From Caldimonas mangrovi (GTDB taxonomy: Bacteria > Pseudomonadota > Gammaproteobacteria > Burkholderiales > Burkholderiaceae_C): a DNA stretch of 64,000 bases. Below are positions 26,703 through 36,221 of the stretch, piece by piece. The translations under genes were made by a program, and so were the position numbers. Location of the stretch: the NCBI RefSeq assembly GCF_023721835.1, contig NZ_JAMKFE010000007.1, positions 186,001 to 250,000 on the forward strand. The letters are read 5' to 3'. Numbering within the stretch: the stretch's first letter is position 1; each line of letters opens with the position of its first letter. The notes under the pieces were generated by a model that ran no database searches, was not told where the DNA came from, and saw only the letters and a list, made by a program, of their open reading frames with translations.

Positions 26703-29237
26703 TCAAGCGGGTTGATCGGCAAGGACGGGCGCTGCGGCCACGCGCTCGTCCGGCGCGGCGGGGCGGATCTGCCCGCGCTCTTCCACGAAGATCACGTGGT
26801 GGTCGGGCTGGTCGCTGTTGACGAACTGGCGGAAGCGCTTGCGCACCTCGGGCTGGGTGACCGCGGTCTTCCATTCGCAGGCGTAGGTGTCGACCACGTG
26901 CTGCATCTCGGCCTCGAGCTCGGCGGCCAGGCCGAGCTTGTCGCCCACGATCACCTCCTTCAGGTAGTCCAGCCCGCCTTCGAGGTTCTCGCGCCACACG
27001 CTGGTGCGCTGCAGCCGGTCGGCGGTGCGCACGTAGAACATCAGGAAACGGTCGATGTAGTCGATCAGCTGCTGTTTCGTCAGGTCGGACGCCAGCAGTT
27101 CGGCGTGGCGTGGCTTCATGCCGCCGTTGCCGCAGACATACAGGTTCCAGCCCTTGTCGGTGGCAATCACGCCGACGTCCTTGCCCTGGGCTTCAGCGCA
27201 CTCGCGGGTGCAGCCCGACACGCCGAACTTGATCTTGTGCGGCGCGCGCAGGCCCTTGTAGCGGTTCTCCAGCTCGACCGCGAGGCCGACGCTGTCGCCC
27301 ACGCCGTAGCGGCACCAGGTCGAGCCGACGCAGGACTTCACGGTGCGCAGCGACTTGCCGTAGGCGTGGCCCGACTCGAAGCCGGCGGCAATCAGCTCCT
27401 CCCAGATCGACGGCAGCTGTTCGACGCGGGCGCCGAACAGGTCCACCCGCTGCCCGCCGGTGATCTTGGTGTACAGGCCATACTTCTTGGCCACCTGTGC
27501 CACCGCCATCAGCCCGTCCGGCGTCACCTCGCCGCCGGGCATGCGGGGCACCACCGAGTAGGTGCCGTCCTTCTGGATGTTGCCGAGGAAATAGTCGTTC
27601 GAGTCCTGCAGGCGCGCGTGGTCCTGGTTCAGGATGAAGTCGTTCCAGCACGACGCGAAAATGCTGGCCGCCACCGGCTTGCAGATGTCGCAGCCCAGGC
27701 CCTTGCCGTGGCGGGCGAGCAGGTCGTCGAAGCTGCGGATGCGCTCCACCTTGACCAGGTGGAACAGCTCCTGGCGCGAATAGGCGAAGTGCTCACACAG
27801 GTGGTTGTTCACCGCCAGGCCGCGCTTCTTCATCTCGACCTTCATGATCTGCGTCACCAGCGGCACGCACCCGCCGCAGGACGTGCCCGCTTTGGTGCAG
27901 CTCTTGAGTTCACCGATCGCGGTCACGCCCGCGCCCACGGCCTCGCAGATCCGGCCCTTGGACACGTTGTTGCACGAGCAGATCTGCGCAGAGGCCGGCA
28001 GCGCATCGGGGCCCAGCCCGGGCCTGGCCTTGCCGTCGCTTTGCGGAAGGATCAGGAATTCCGGCGACTCGGGCAGCGCGATGCCATTCAGCATCATCTG
28101 CAGCAGCGTCCCGTATTCGGCGGCGTCGCCCACCAGCACAGCGCCTAGCAGTTTCTTGCCGCACTCGGAAACCACGATCTTCTTGTAGACCTGCTTGCGC
28201 TCGTCGCTGAACTGGAACGATCGGCTGCCGGCGGTCGCGCCCATCGCATCGCCGACACTCGCCACGTCGACGCCCATCAGCTTGAGCTTGGTGCTCATGT
28301 CGGCGCCCTTGAACTGGGCGCCCTCTCCGGCCACGTGCTTCGCCGCCACCCGCGCCATGTCGTAGCCCGGTGCCACCAGGCCGAAGATCTGGCCGTTCCA
28401 CAGCGCACACTCGCCGATGGCGTAGATGTCGGGGTCGCTGGTCAGGCAGTGGTCGTCGATGGCGATGCCACCGCGCGGGCCGACGGACAAGCCGGCCTGG
28501 CGCGCCAGTTCGTCGCGCGGCCGGATGCCGGCCGAGAACACCAGCATGTCGGTTTCGAGGTGCGAGCCGTCGGCGAACACGAGGCGGTGGCGTGCCTGCT
28601 CGCCGTCGACGATCTGCAGCGTGTTCTTCTGCGTGTGCACCTGCACGCCCAGCGCTTCGATCTTGCGGCGCAGCATCTGCCCGCCGGCGGCATCGACCTG
28701 CAGGGCCATCAGGCGCGGCGAGAACTCGACCACATGGGTCTGCAGCTTCATGTCGCGCAAGGCCTTGGCACATTCCAGGCCCAGCAAGCCGCCGCCGATC
28801 ACGACGCCGCTCGTCGAGCGGGCGCCGCATTCGAGCATCGCTTCGAGGTCTTCGATGGTGCGGTAGACGAAGCAGTCCGGACGGTCCTTGCCCGGCACCG
28901 GCGGCACGAAGGGGTAGGAGCCGGTGGCGATGACGAGCTTGTCGTACGGCAGCGTCTCGCCGGTGCTGGCGGTCACGGTCTTGCGAGCACGGTCGATGGC
29001 GGTGGCACGCGCGTCGAGCTTGAGCACGGTGTCGAGCCGGTCGAAGAAGCCGGGCGCCACCAGGGACAGCTCCTCGGCCGACTTGCCCGCGAAATATTCG
29101 GACAGATGGACGCGGTCGTAGGCAGGGCGCGGCTCCTCGCACAGCACCGTGACGTGGGCACCCTCGGGCATTGCCTCGTACAGGCTTTCAAGAAACTTGT
29201 GGCCCACCATGCCGTGGCCGATGACGACGATCTTCAT
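26703..29237 (-). CDS. nirB: NADH-dependent nitrite reductase large subunit
   Basis: 844 residues. Order of domains: FAD/NAD oxidoreductase (VVIGHGMVGHKFLE, VVIGGGLLGLECAKALRD, YAIGECALWNG), a BFD-like 2Fe-2S domain (CSCNNVSKG ... SCTKAGTSCGGC around 420-480), then the sirohaem/4Fe-4S reductase with SCVGSTWCRYG and GCTRECAEAQGKDVG. It reduces nitrite to ammonium in the cytoplasm using NADH. Start at MKIVVIGHG; the frame is open upstream but without coding character. First gene of nirB-nirD-nirC, with a sigma-54 promoter about 230 bp upstream. Confidence 0.95.
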   Translation of the reverse strand: MKIVVIGHGMVGHKFLESLYEAMPEGAHVTVLCEEPRPAYDRVHLSEYFAGKSAEELSLVAPGFFDRLDTVLKLDARATAIDRARKTVTASTGETLPYDKLVIATGSYPFVPPVPGKDRPDCFVYRTIEDLEAMLECGARSTSGVVIGGGLLGLECAKALRDMKLQTHVVEFSPRLMALQVDAAGGQMLRRKIEALGVQVHTQKNTLQIVDGEQARHRLVFADGSHLETDMLVFSAGIRPRDELARQAGLSVGPRGGIAIDDHCLTSDPDIYAIGECALWNGQIFGLVAPGYDMARVAAKHVAGEGAQFKGADMSTKLKLMGVDVASVGDAMGATAGSRSFQFSDERKQVYKKIVVSECGKKLLGAVLVGDAAEYGTLLQMMLNGIALPESPEFLILPQSDGKARPGLGPDALPASAQICSCNNVSKGRICEAVGAGVTAIGELKSCTKAGTSCGGCVPLVTQIMKVEMKKRGLAVNNHLCEHFAYSRQELFHLVKVERIRSFDDLLARHGKGLGCDICKPVAASIFASCWNDFILNQDHARLQDSNDYFLGNIQKDGTYSVVPRMPGGEVTPDGLMAVAQVAKKYGLYTKITGGQRVDLFGARVEQLPSIWEELIAAGFESGHAYGKSLRTVKSCVGSTWCRYGVGDSVGLAVELENRYKGLRAPHKIKFGVSGCTRECAEAQGKDVGVIATDKGWNLYVCGNGGMKPRHAELLASDLTKQQLIDYIDRFLMFYVRTADRLQRTSVWRENLEGGLDYLKEVIVGDKLGLAAELEAEMQHVVDTYACEWKTAVTQPEVRKRFRQFVNSDQPDHHVIFVEERGQIRPAAPDERVAAAPVLADQPA

Positions 29238-29468
29238 GGAAATGCGGTGTCCTGAGGTGTGTGCCGGCCGCGGCCATCGTGGGTCGCGCCGTTCAGCGAG
29301 GAGCTCTTCGGTCAGTGCGCCCCGATGACCGGGCCTGCGGCCTGGTGTCATGACCAGCGGGATCGGCGTCGCAGCACAGCGGCGTGCTGCGGCTCGCACT
29401 ACGGCGTGCGGCCTGACGCGGCCCTCGAGGCACGCATCAAAGCGCGCCCGGGTCGGCGCAGACCTTTG

Positions 29469-29484
29469 CGCAAGGTTCATGCCA
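29469..29484 (-). promoter_or_regulatory. sigma-54 promoter for nirBDC
   Basis: On the minus strand the sequence reads TGGCATGAACCTTGCG, matching the sigma-54 consensus (TGGCAC-N5-TTGCW) with the GG and GC exactly 10 bases apart. It points toward nirB. Sigma-54 with NtrC-type activation fits a nitrite-assimilation operon. Confidence 0.65.
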
Positions 29485-29565
29485 GGCAAAGTGGTGCGTT
29501 GTAGTGCGTGCCGGGGCAGAAAGCCGACCGTGCGAGCACTTCAATGGAGCGTGCCGCGCCGTCGC

Positions 29566-29580
29566 GCACCGGGTTGGCGC
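29566..29580. promoter_or_regulatory. possible NtrC binding site upstream of nirB
   Basis: GCACC-GGGTT-GGCGC is one base off the NtrC half-site pair GCACC-N5-GGTGC and lies about 80-90 bp upstream of the sigma-54 promoter, a normal enhancer distance. Supported by position only. Confidence 0.4.
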
Positions 29581-29690
29581 ACACGGGGCGGCGGCTTTTG
29601 GGGCAGGCCTTGCAAGCCCCGGGGCAGGCACCGCCCCTCCCCACGGCCGGCGAGAGCGGCCAGGAGTCCGGGACGCAGAAGGGAAGAGCC

Positions 29691-30068
29691 TGGCTGCGGC
29701 TGAGAGTTGAGGTCGGTGTCATGGCCATGGCCGCGAACTACCTTTCCTATCAACCTCAGCAGATGCTGCTGCTGGCCGAGGCGATCCAGGACTGGCTGCC
29801 CTTTGGGCCCTGGCGCACCCGGCGCGAGGCTCGACTGCGGCCATCACCGAGACCCGTCAGCGCCTGGATCAACGCCAACGCGACGCCGACCTCGAGCGCG
29901 GGCGTGCCCCTGACGAACCGCCGCGCGCGGGCGCTACATGCGCGAGTTCGGCTGGGCGAGTTGCCCGAGCAGGCCCCGGCTGCAGCCTCCCTCGCGGAGG
30001 GGGTCGGGGAAGCCGTGCGTGAAGCCGCAGGCGGGAAATCCGGGCGGCAGAAGCCGCCCGGATTCTTA
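29691..30068 (+). mobile_element. repeat element copy 2, decayed IS1182-like transposase remnant
   Basis: Shares both ends with the element at 12372-12657. From ATG 29721 a frame reads MAMAANYLSYQPQQMLLLAEAIQDWLP, like an IS1182-type transposase N-terminus. About 100 bp on, in a second frame, TETRQRLDQRQRDADLERGRAP resembles the charged helical linker of these transposases, and in a third frame GRYMREFG follows. The frame changes and missing middle mark it as dead. The right end is a perfect 12-bp hairpin (AATCCGGGCGGC with AGAA loop) that overlaps the stop codon of the next gene. Between 29238 and 29690 I see only the sigma-54 and NtrC signals and no gene. Confidence 0.6.
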
Positions 30069-31172
30069 GCGGCGGAACCGTCCGTCCGCGCCGATGATGG
30101 ACAGATCGGCGAAGTCGAGGCCGGTGTGGTCGGTCGGGCTGTAGCTGACTTCCATGCCGCCGATGTCGAAGTTCCTGAGGCCGTTCAGCGCAGCGGTGAT
30201 CTTTTCGCGCGTGGGGTTCGGTCCGGCACGCCGCAGCGCCTCCACCAGCACCTTCGCGCCGGCATAGCCTTCCATCATGGCAGGCGAGATGGCGTCGATG
30301 TTCTTTGCCTTGGCCAGTTCGGCGGCTTCCTTGACGATGGGCGACGCGATCGAGCGCTCATAGGGGAACACCTGGCTGACGATGGTGCCGTGGGCGTATT
30401 CCCCCATCTGCTTGATGAAGCCGCCGGCCGCGTTGTTCGACAGCGTGACGATCTGCGCGCGAGACCCCGCCTCGCGGATCGCCTTGGTGCCTTCGGCCAC
30501 CGTGGACCCCGAGCCGATGAGCAGTACCGCCTGCGCGTCGGCCTTCGCCACCTGGGGGGCGATGAGCTTGAAGTCCGGCTTGCTGCGGTCGAACTTCTCC
30601 AGCAGCACCGGCTGCTTGTTGACGGCCGTGAAACCCGCTGTCGCGCCGGCCACTGCGTCGGCGCCGAACGAATCGTCCACCTGCAGCACCGCGATGCGCT
30701 CCATGCCGATCAGGCTGAGGTGCCGTACGGCGCGTTCCGCCTCGCGTTGGTAGGTGGCGCGCACGTTGAAGATGTACGGATGCACCGGGCTGTGCAGGAC
30801 CTTCGCGCCGGTGGACGGCGCCACGAGCGGAACCTTGAACTCGGCCAGCAGCGGTGCGATCGCCTGCGTGTGCGGCGTGCCGCGCACCAGGAACAGCGCC
30901 ACCACCTTCCTCTCGGTGATCAGCTTGCGCGCGTTCTCTGCTGCCAGCTTCGGCTCGAACTTGTCGTCGGTGGAGACCAGCTCGATCGGCTGCCCGTTCA
31001 CGCCACCGCGCGCGTTGACCGAGTCGATATAGAGCAATGCGCCGTCGGTGGTTTCCTTGACACCGGCGGCCACCGGGCCGCTGAACCCTGCCGTCTGACC
31101 CACGAGGATCTGTGCCGAGGCCGGGGCCGCCAGCGTGGCGCTCAACGCCAGCACACCAAGAAGCTGCTTCAT
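30066..31172 (-). CDS. branched-chain amino acid type ABC substrate-binding protein
   Basis: 368 residues with a signal peptide (MKQLLGVLALSATLAAPASA). The mature part is a type I periplasmic binding fold of the LivK kind: LVGQTAGFSGPVAAGVKETTDGALLYIDSVNARGGVNG, LVAPSTGAKVLHSPVHPYIFNVRATYQREA, then VLQVDDSFGADAV. No permease or ATPase genes are next to it, so it is an orphan binding protein. It may serve transport genes elsewhere or act in signalling. It is divergent from the GntR regulator of the malonate genes, so a shared control region is likely. Confidence 0.9.
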   Translation of the reverse strand: MKQLLGVLALSATLAAPASAQILVGQTAGFSGPVAAGVKETTDGALLYIDSVNARGGVNGQPIELVSTDDKFEPKLAAENARKLITERKVVALFLVRGTPHTQAIAPLLAEFKVPLVAPSTGAKVLHSPVHPYIFNVRATYQREAERAVRHLSLIGMERIAVLQVDDSFGADAVAGATAGFTAVNKQPVLLEKFDRSKPDFKLIAPQVAKADAQAVLLIGSGSTVAEGTKAIREAGSRAQIVTLSNNAAGGFIKQMGEYAHGTIVSQVFPYERSIASPIVKEAAELAKAKNIDAISPAMMEGYAGAKVLVEALRRAGPNPTREKITAALNGLRNFDIGGMEVSYSPTDHTGLDFADLSIIGADGRFRR

Positions 31173-31295
31173 GTCGGGAGGTCTCCTGCCAAGGGAAGTT
31201 GAACGGATGCTTGACGCACGGGCGGTGCCCATGCGCTTGTAATTATGAATTATGAATGCCAGAATGCAACCAACGTCCTCTCGGGCCTTGGCGTC

Positions 31296-32009
31296 ATGCT
31301 GCAGTCGACCGACTTGAGTTCCGCGATCCGCCCCTCGTCTCTGCACGAGGAAGTGGCATCGCGCCTGCGTGCGCTGATCTTCGAACGCCAGCTCGCTCCC
31401 GGTCAGCGGGTCGACGAACAGGCCCTGGCCGCCGAGTGGGGCATCAGCCGCACCCCGATCCGGGAAGCGCTGAAGGTGCTCGCCGTCGAAGGGCTGGTCA
31501 CACTGCAACCCCGACGCGGCTGTGTGGTGACCGAGGTGTCGGAAGACGACGCCGAACAGCTGTTTCCCGTGATGGCCTTGCTCGAGGGGCGGTGCGCCTA
31601 CGAGGCCGCGCAGCGTGCCACCGACGACGAGCTGGCCGAGTTGCGCCGCCTGCACCGGGACCTCGAGCTCTACGCCCGCTCGCACGACACCGAAGGCTAT
31701 TACCGCGCCAACCACGTCTTCCACACGCGGGTGCAGACCGTCGCCGGCAACCCCTGGTTGAGCCGGGCGACCGACCAGTTGCGCGTCTTCATGCGGCTGC
31801 TGCGCGGTCGCCAGCTGAGGCATCCCGGGCGCATCGACGCCTCGATCGCGGAACACCGGGTATTGATCGACGCACTGAGCGCGCGCGATGCGCCACGCGC
31901 TCAGCAGCTGATGTACGAACACCTGATGGAACAGCTCGCCGCGCTGAAGGCCTTGCGGGCCAGCGAAGCCCAGGCCGCCGCGGACGACGCGAAGCGCCGC
32001 GCCATGTGA
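31296..32009 (+). CDS. GntR/FadR-family regulator of malonate genes
   Basis: 237 residues: N-terminal winged HTH (LHEEVASRLRALIFERQLAPGQRVDEQALAAEWGISRTPIREALKVLAVEGLV) and a C-terminal all-helical FCD effector domain with metal-binding His residues (ANHVFHTRV, IAEHRVLIDAL). The adjacent matA-TctC-matB genes make it the probable malonate or malonyl-CoA-responsive regulator (MatR-like). Start at MLQSTD; an ATG 51 bp upstream in an AT-rich region is possible. Confidence 0.85.
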   Translation: MLQSTDLSSAIRPSSLHEEVASRLRALIFERQLAPGQRVDEQALAAEWGISRTPIREALKVLAVEGLVTLQPRRGCVVTEVSEDDAEQLFPVMALLEGRCAYEAAQRATDDELAELRRLHRDLELYARSHDTEGYYRANHVFHTRVQTVAGNPWLSRATDQLRVFMRLLRGRQLRHPGRIDASIAEHRVLIDALSARDAPRAQQLMYEHLMEQLAALKALRASEAQAAADDAKRRAM

Positions 32010-32032
32010 TCGACAACAACAGGGAGTCGTCG

Positions 32033-33379
32033 ATGTTCAGCTTGCCGTCCTACAGCTTGCGTCTCGATACCACCACGAGGCTGCGGCCCAGACCGCGCCA
32101 TGGGGTGTCGGAGGCGCGCCGCATGCAGCGCGTGGCAGAGACCTGCCGCCGCCTGCTGTCCGAACGCGGGGAAGCGAACAGCGTGGCGATCGCCGCCGAT
32201 CTGCTCGACGACCTGCTCGAACTCCAGGCCGATCAGCGCCTGGCCTTCTTCGAGCTGCTCGAGCACCAGTTCGGCCCCGACCCCGGGCAAGTGTTGCAGG
32301 CAGCCCAGCGATACGCCGAATCGCCGAACGCGGAGCATTTGATCCAGCTGACCGCCGCCGCCGAACCGCCCCGGCAGGAACTGTTGAGGCGCCTCAATCG
32401 TGCGCCCGGAGGAACGGCCGGCATCGTGTCGCTGCGCCGAGCGCTGCTCGGCGTGCTCAAGAGCCGGCCCGACCTGGCGGCCGTCGAGGCCGACTTCCAG
32501 CATCTGCTGTCGTCGTGGTTCAACGCCGGCTTCCTGCAGATGGAGCAGGTCGACTGGCGCTCGCCTGCGGCACTGCTGGAACGCATCATCGAGCACGAAG
32601 CGGTGCACGCCATCGACGGCTGGACCGACCTGCGACGGCGGCTGCAGCCGGACCGCCGATGCTTCGCGTTCTTCCACCCGCAACTGCCCGGCGAACCGCT
32701 GATCTTCGTCGAGGTGGCACTGCTGCCTCACATGCCGGAAGCCATCGGCCCGTTGATCGACCCGGCGTCGGCGTCGCTGGCGCCGCGCAGCTTCAAGGTC
32801 GCCACCTTCTACTCGATCAGCAACTGCCAGCCCGGCCTCAAGGGCGTGTCCCTCGGCAACTTCCTCATCAAGCAGGTTGCCGAGCACCTGCAGCGCGAGT
32901 TCCCGCAGCTGCGCACCTTCTGCACGCTGTCGCCGATACCCGGCCTGTGCACGTGGCTGCGCGGCTGCGGCGATTGGGACGCTCGCGACGACCTGCGCCC
33001 GCGGCTGCGCGAGCGGCTGGGCCGTGCCCACGCGTTGCTTCGGTCCCACTTCGGCGACACCCTGGCCAGCCTGCCCGGCAGCTTCGCCCCGGAAGCCGCA
33101 CCGCCCGAGCTGCGTGAAGCCCTCGAGCTGCTCGCGGCCCACTACCTCGGGCAGGAGTCGGTCACCGTGCGCGCGGACCCGGTTGCGCGCTTCCACCTCG
33201 GCAACGGGGCCCGGCTCGAGCGCATCAACTGGGCCGCGGACGTGAGCCGCAAGGGACTGAAGCAATCGCTCGGACTGATGGTGAACTACCTCTACGACCT
33301 CGGCGAAGTCGAGGAGCGCCACGAGCGCTTCGTGCGCGGTGAGGTCGTGAGCGCCCGAAGAATCACACAGAAACTCTGA
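32033..33379 (+). CDS. matA: malonyl-CoA decarboxylase
   Basis: 448 residues. Matches the two-domain decarboxylase: N-terminal helical part, then the acetyltransferase-like catalytic domain with FFHPQLPGEPLIFVEVAL, FYSISNCQPGLKGVSLGNFLIKQV and FCTLSPIPGL, and HLGNGARLERINWAAD near the end, where the catalytic Ser/His region lies. It releases CO2 from malonyl-CoA to give acetyl-CoA. It starts 24 bp after the GntR gene behind AGGGAGTCGT. Confidence 0.93.
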   Translation: MFSLPSYSLRLDTTTRLRPRPRHGVSEARRMQRVAETCRRLLSERGEANSVAIAADLLDDLLELQADQRLAFFELLEHQFGPDPGQVLQAAQRYAESPNAEHLIQLTAAAEPPRQELLRRLNRAPGGTAGIVSLRRALLGVLKSRPDLAAVEADFQHLLSSWFNAGFLQMEQVDWRSPAALLERIIEHEAVHAIDGWTDLRRRLQPDRRCFAFFHPQLPGEPLIFVEVALLPHMPEAIGPLIDPASASLAPRSFKVATFYSISNCQPGLKGVSLGNFLIKQVAEHLQREFPQLRTFCTLSPIPGLCTWLRGCGDWDARDDLRPRLRERLGRAHALLRSHFGDTLASLPGSFAPEAAPPELREALELLAAHYLGQESVTVRADPVARFHLGNGARLERINWAADVSRKGLKQSLGLMVNYLYDLGEVEERHERFVRGEVVSARRITQKL

Positions 33380-33435
33380 GCGAAGGTCGCGCTCAAGTGC
33401 CTTGACACCTCGACCAACCCCAAGGAGACAAGACC

Positions 33436-34419
33436 ATGATTTCACGTCGTCATGCGCTGTGCGCGATGGCCGTTGCGGTGGCGGCCGCCGTCGGCCCGTG
33501 GGCCTCGGCTTCGGCACAGACCTGGCCGGCCAAGCCGATCACCATCGTGGTGCCCTTCCCCGCCGGCGGCGGCACCGACGCGTTTGCGCGGCCGCTGTCC
33601 GCCACGATGACGAAACAGCTCGGCATGCAGGTCGTCATCGACAACAAGGGCGGCGCCGGCGGCACGGTGGGCGCCTCGATCGCGGCGCGCGCAGCGCCCG
33701 ATGGCTATACCTTCTTCATGGGCGCGGTGCATCATGCGATCGCCCCGGCCATGTATCCCAAGCTCGACTACAACATCCTGACCGACTTCGTGCCGGTGGC
33801 ATTGCTGTCGAAGGTGCCGCAGGTGATCGTCGTCAACCCGCAGAAGGTGGCGGCCAAGGACCTGAAGCAGTTGCTCGCCGAAGTGAAAGCCAACCCGGGC
33901 AAGCTGAACTACGGCTCGGCGGGCAACGGCACGTCGCATCATCTGGCCGGCGAGCTGTTCAAGATGCAGACCGGGACCTTCATCACGCACATCCCGTACC
34001 GCGGTGCCGGCCCTGCGTTGCAGGACCTGATGGCCGGGCAGGTCGACATGATGTTCGACGGCCTGGGCTCGTCGGCGACGCACATCAAGGGCGGCCGCAT
34101 CAAGGCGCTCGCCGTCGCCGGCGAGCAGCGCGCGCCGGGCTTCCCTGACATCCCCACGACCATCGAGGCGGGCGTGCCGAGCTACCAGGTCAGCACCTGG
34201 TACGGCCTGTGGGCACCCAAGAACACGCCGCCCGAGGCGATCAGCCGCATGACGGCGGAACTGCGCCGGGCCTTCGCCAACCCGGAACTGCGCGATGCGT
34301 GGACAGCCCTCGGCTCGGAGATCCCCACGCTCACCGGCAAGGCGTTCGGCAGCTTCGTCGAGTCTGAAGTCAAGCGCTGGGCCGAAGTCGCCAAGTCGTC
34401 GGGGGCCAAGATCGACTGA
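33436..34419 (+). CDS. TctC/Bug-family periplasmic binding protein
   Basis: 327 residues with a signal peptide (ISRRHALCAMAVAVAAAVGPWASASAQ). Family motifs: WPAKPITIVVPFPAGGGTDAFARPL, VVIDNKGGAGGTVGA, DGYTF, NYGSAGNGTSHHLAGELF and THIPYRGAGPALQDL. Bug proteins bind small carboxylates with high affinity. Being inside the malonate operon, malonate or a related dicarboxylate is the likely ligand. The TctA/TctB membrane partners are not in the window. Orphan Bug proteins are typical of Burkholderiales. Confidence 0.93.
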   Translation: MISRRHALCAMAVAVAAAVGPWASASAQTWPAKPITIVVPFPAGGGTDAFARPLSATMTKQLGMQVVIDNKGGAGGTVGASIAARAAPDGYTFFMGAVHHAIAPAMYPKLDYNILTDFVPVALLSKVPQVIVVNPQKVAAKDLKQLLAEVKANPGKLNYGSAGNGTSHHLAGELFKMQTGTFITHIPYRGAGPALQDLMAGQVDMMFDGLGSSATHIKGGRIKALAVAGEQRAPGFPDIPTTIEAGVPSYQVSTWYGLWAPKNTPPEAISRMTAELRRAFANPELRDAWTALGSEIPTLTGKAFGSFVESEVKRWAEVAKSSGAKID

Positions 34420-34500
34420 CGCCCCGACGGTGCCCGCGAAGCCGGGCACCGCCCCGGACCTCGGCTGGCCCGGCCGCCGATTGCACGGACGCTACACACG

Positions 34501-36030
34501 ATGAACAACGCCAATCTCTTCTGCGCCCTGCGCGCAGCCTTCTTTGCACGTCCCGACGCGGCGGCCATCGAGACCGACAACGGCCTGACCTACAGCTGGC
34601 GCGACCTGGACCGGGCCACGGCCATGCTGGCCAATCTGCTCGGCTCGCTGCAGCTCCCGGCGGGCTCCCGCGTGGCCGCGCACACCGACAAGTCGGTCGA
34701 GGCCTTGATGCTGTACCTGGCCACCTTGCGCGCCGGTCTGGTGTACCTGCCGCTCAACACGGCCTACCAGCAAGCGGAGTTGGCGTACTTCATCGGTGAC
34801 GCCCAACCGGGCGTGATCGTCTGCTCCAGCCGCAACCTGCCGTGGGTGCGCGAACTGGCCGCGCAGGCGGGGGTGAGCCATGTGTTCACGCTCGACGACA
34901 ACCGGTGCGGCACCCTGCTGGACCAGGCCGCACGGATGGACGACGAGCACGAACCGGTGGCCCGCGACGCCGACGACCTGGCCGCCATCCTCTACACGTC
35001 GGGCACCACCGGTCGCAGCAAGGGCGCGATGCTCACGCACGGCAACCTGCTCAGCAACGCCCTGACGCTGAAGGACTACTGGGACTGGCAACCGGGCGAC
35101 GTGCTGATCCACGCGCTGCCGATCTTCCACGTGCACGGACTGTTCGTCGCGTCTCACGGCGCGTTGTTGAACGGCAGCAAGATGCTGTGGCTTTCCAAGT
35201 TCGACCCGGGTGCGGTCGTGGAGCGGCTGCCGCGGGCCACCGTCTTCATGGGCGTGCCCACCCTGTACGTGCGCCTGCTCGGCGAACCGGGCCTCACACG
35301 CAAGGCATGCGCATCGATGCGGCTGTTCGTCTCGGGCTCGGCCCCGCTGCTGATCGAGACCTTCCGCGACTGGCAGGAGCGCACCGGCCACACGCTGCTC
35401 GAACGCTACGGCATGAGCGAGACGGTGATGCTGGCGTCCAACCCCTGCCGCTCCTCGGACGGATCACGCATCGGCGGTACGGTGGGCAAGCCGCTGCCCG
35501 GGGTGAAGATCCGCGTGGTGAGCGACGGCGGCGCACCCATGCCCACCGGCGAAGTGGGGCACATCGAAGTGCAGGGACCCAACGTGTTCAAGGGCTACTG
35601 GCGCATGCCCGAGAAGACCGCCGAGGAGTTCACCGCCGACGGCTGGTTCAAGACCGGCGACGTGGGCCGCTTCGACGAACACGGCCACCTGACCATCGTC
35701 GGTCGCAGCAAGGACCTGATCATCAGCGGCGGCTACAACATCTATCCGGCCGAGGTCGAGAGCTATCTCAACGACACCGAGGGCGTGGCGGAATCGGCGG
35801 TGGTCGGCGTGCCGCATGCGGACTTCGGCGAAGGCGTCATCGCCTTCGTGGTGCCGCGGCCCGGTGTCGCGCTCGACGAAGCCGGGCTGCTAGCCCGGCT
35901 CAAGCGCCAGATCGCGAACTACAAGGTGCCCAAGCGCATCTTCTTCGCCGACGAGCTGCCGCGCAACGCGATGGGCAAGGTGCAGAAGAACGTGCTGCGG
36001 GGCCTGCACGAACGGCTGTTCGTGAAGTGA
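34501..36030 (+). CDS. matB: malonyl-CoA synthetase
   Basis: 509 residues, acyl-adenylate-forming enzyme. The P-loop-like motif YTSGTTGRSKGAMLTHGN is at about residue 165-180, then GYWRMPEKTAEEFTADGWFKTGDVG and GRSKDLIISGGYNIYPAEVE, and the C-terminal catalytic Lys region PRNAMGKVQKN. Together with matA it converts malonate to malonyl-CoA and then acetyl-CoA. Last gene of the operon, followed by a strong hairpin. Confidence 0.93.
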   Translation: MNNANLFCALRAAFFARPDAAAIETDNGLTYSWRDLDRATAMLANLLGSLQLPAGSRVAAHTDKSVEALMLYLATLRAGLVYLPLNTAYQQAELAYFIGDAQPGVIVCSSRNLPWVRELAAQAGVSHVFTLDDNRCGTLLDQAARMDDEHEPVARDADDLAAILYTSGTTGRSKGAMLTHGNLLSNALTLKDYWDWQPGDVLIHALPIFHVHGLFVASHGALLNGSKMLWLSKFDPGAVVERLPRATVFMGVPTLYVRLLGEPGLTRKACASMRLFVSGSAPLLIETFRDWQERTGHTLLERYGMSETVMLASNPCRSSDGSRIGGTVGKPLPGVKIRVVSDGGAPMPTGEVGHIEVQGPNVFKGYWRMPEKTAEEFTADGWFKTGDVGRFDEHGHLTIVGRSKDLIISGGYNIYPAEVESYLNDTEGVAESAVVGVPHADFGEGVIAFVVPRPGVALDEAGLLARLKRQIANYKVPKRIFFADELPRNAMGKVQKNVLRGLHERLFVK

Positions 36031-36181
36031 GCTGAGCGCCGCGCTGTGCGAACGACCTGATCGGTCCGCCATGCCGGCCCTCGCCGGCTTGGTCAGCGTG
36101 GCGCCTGCGCGAGTGACGCCAGACGTCACGGTCGAGTCAGCTACTGAGGTCCATCAAGACAGCTCCAGGCCAAAAAGCATC

Positions 36182-36210
36182 TCGCCGCCACGTTGGTCCC
36201 GTGGCGGCGA
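36182..36210. terminator. terminator-like hairpin between matB and the TetR gene
   Basis: Perfect 11-bp inverted repeat TCGCCGCCACG/CGTGGCGGCGA with a 7-base loop, placed between two convergent genes. No T run follows on either side, so it may act as an mRNA 3'-end barrier rather than a classical intrinsic terminator. Confidence 0.5.
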
Positions 36211-36221
36211 TCAAGCGACCT

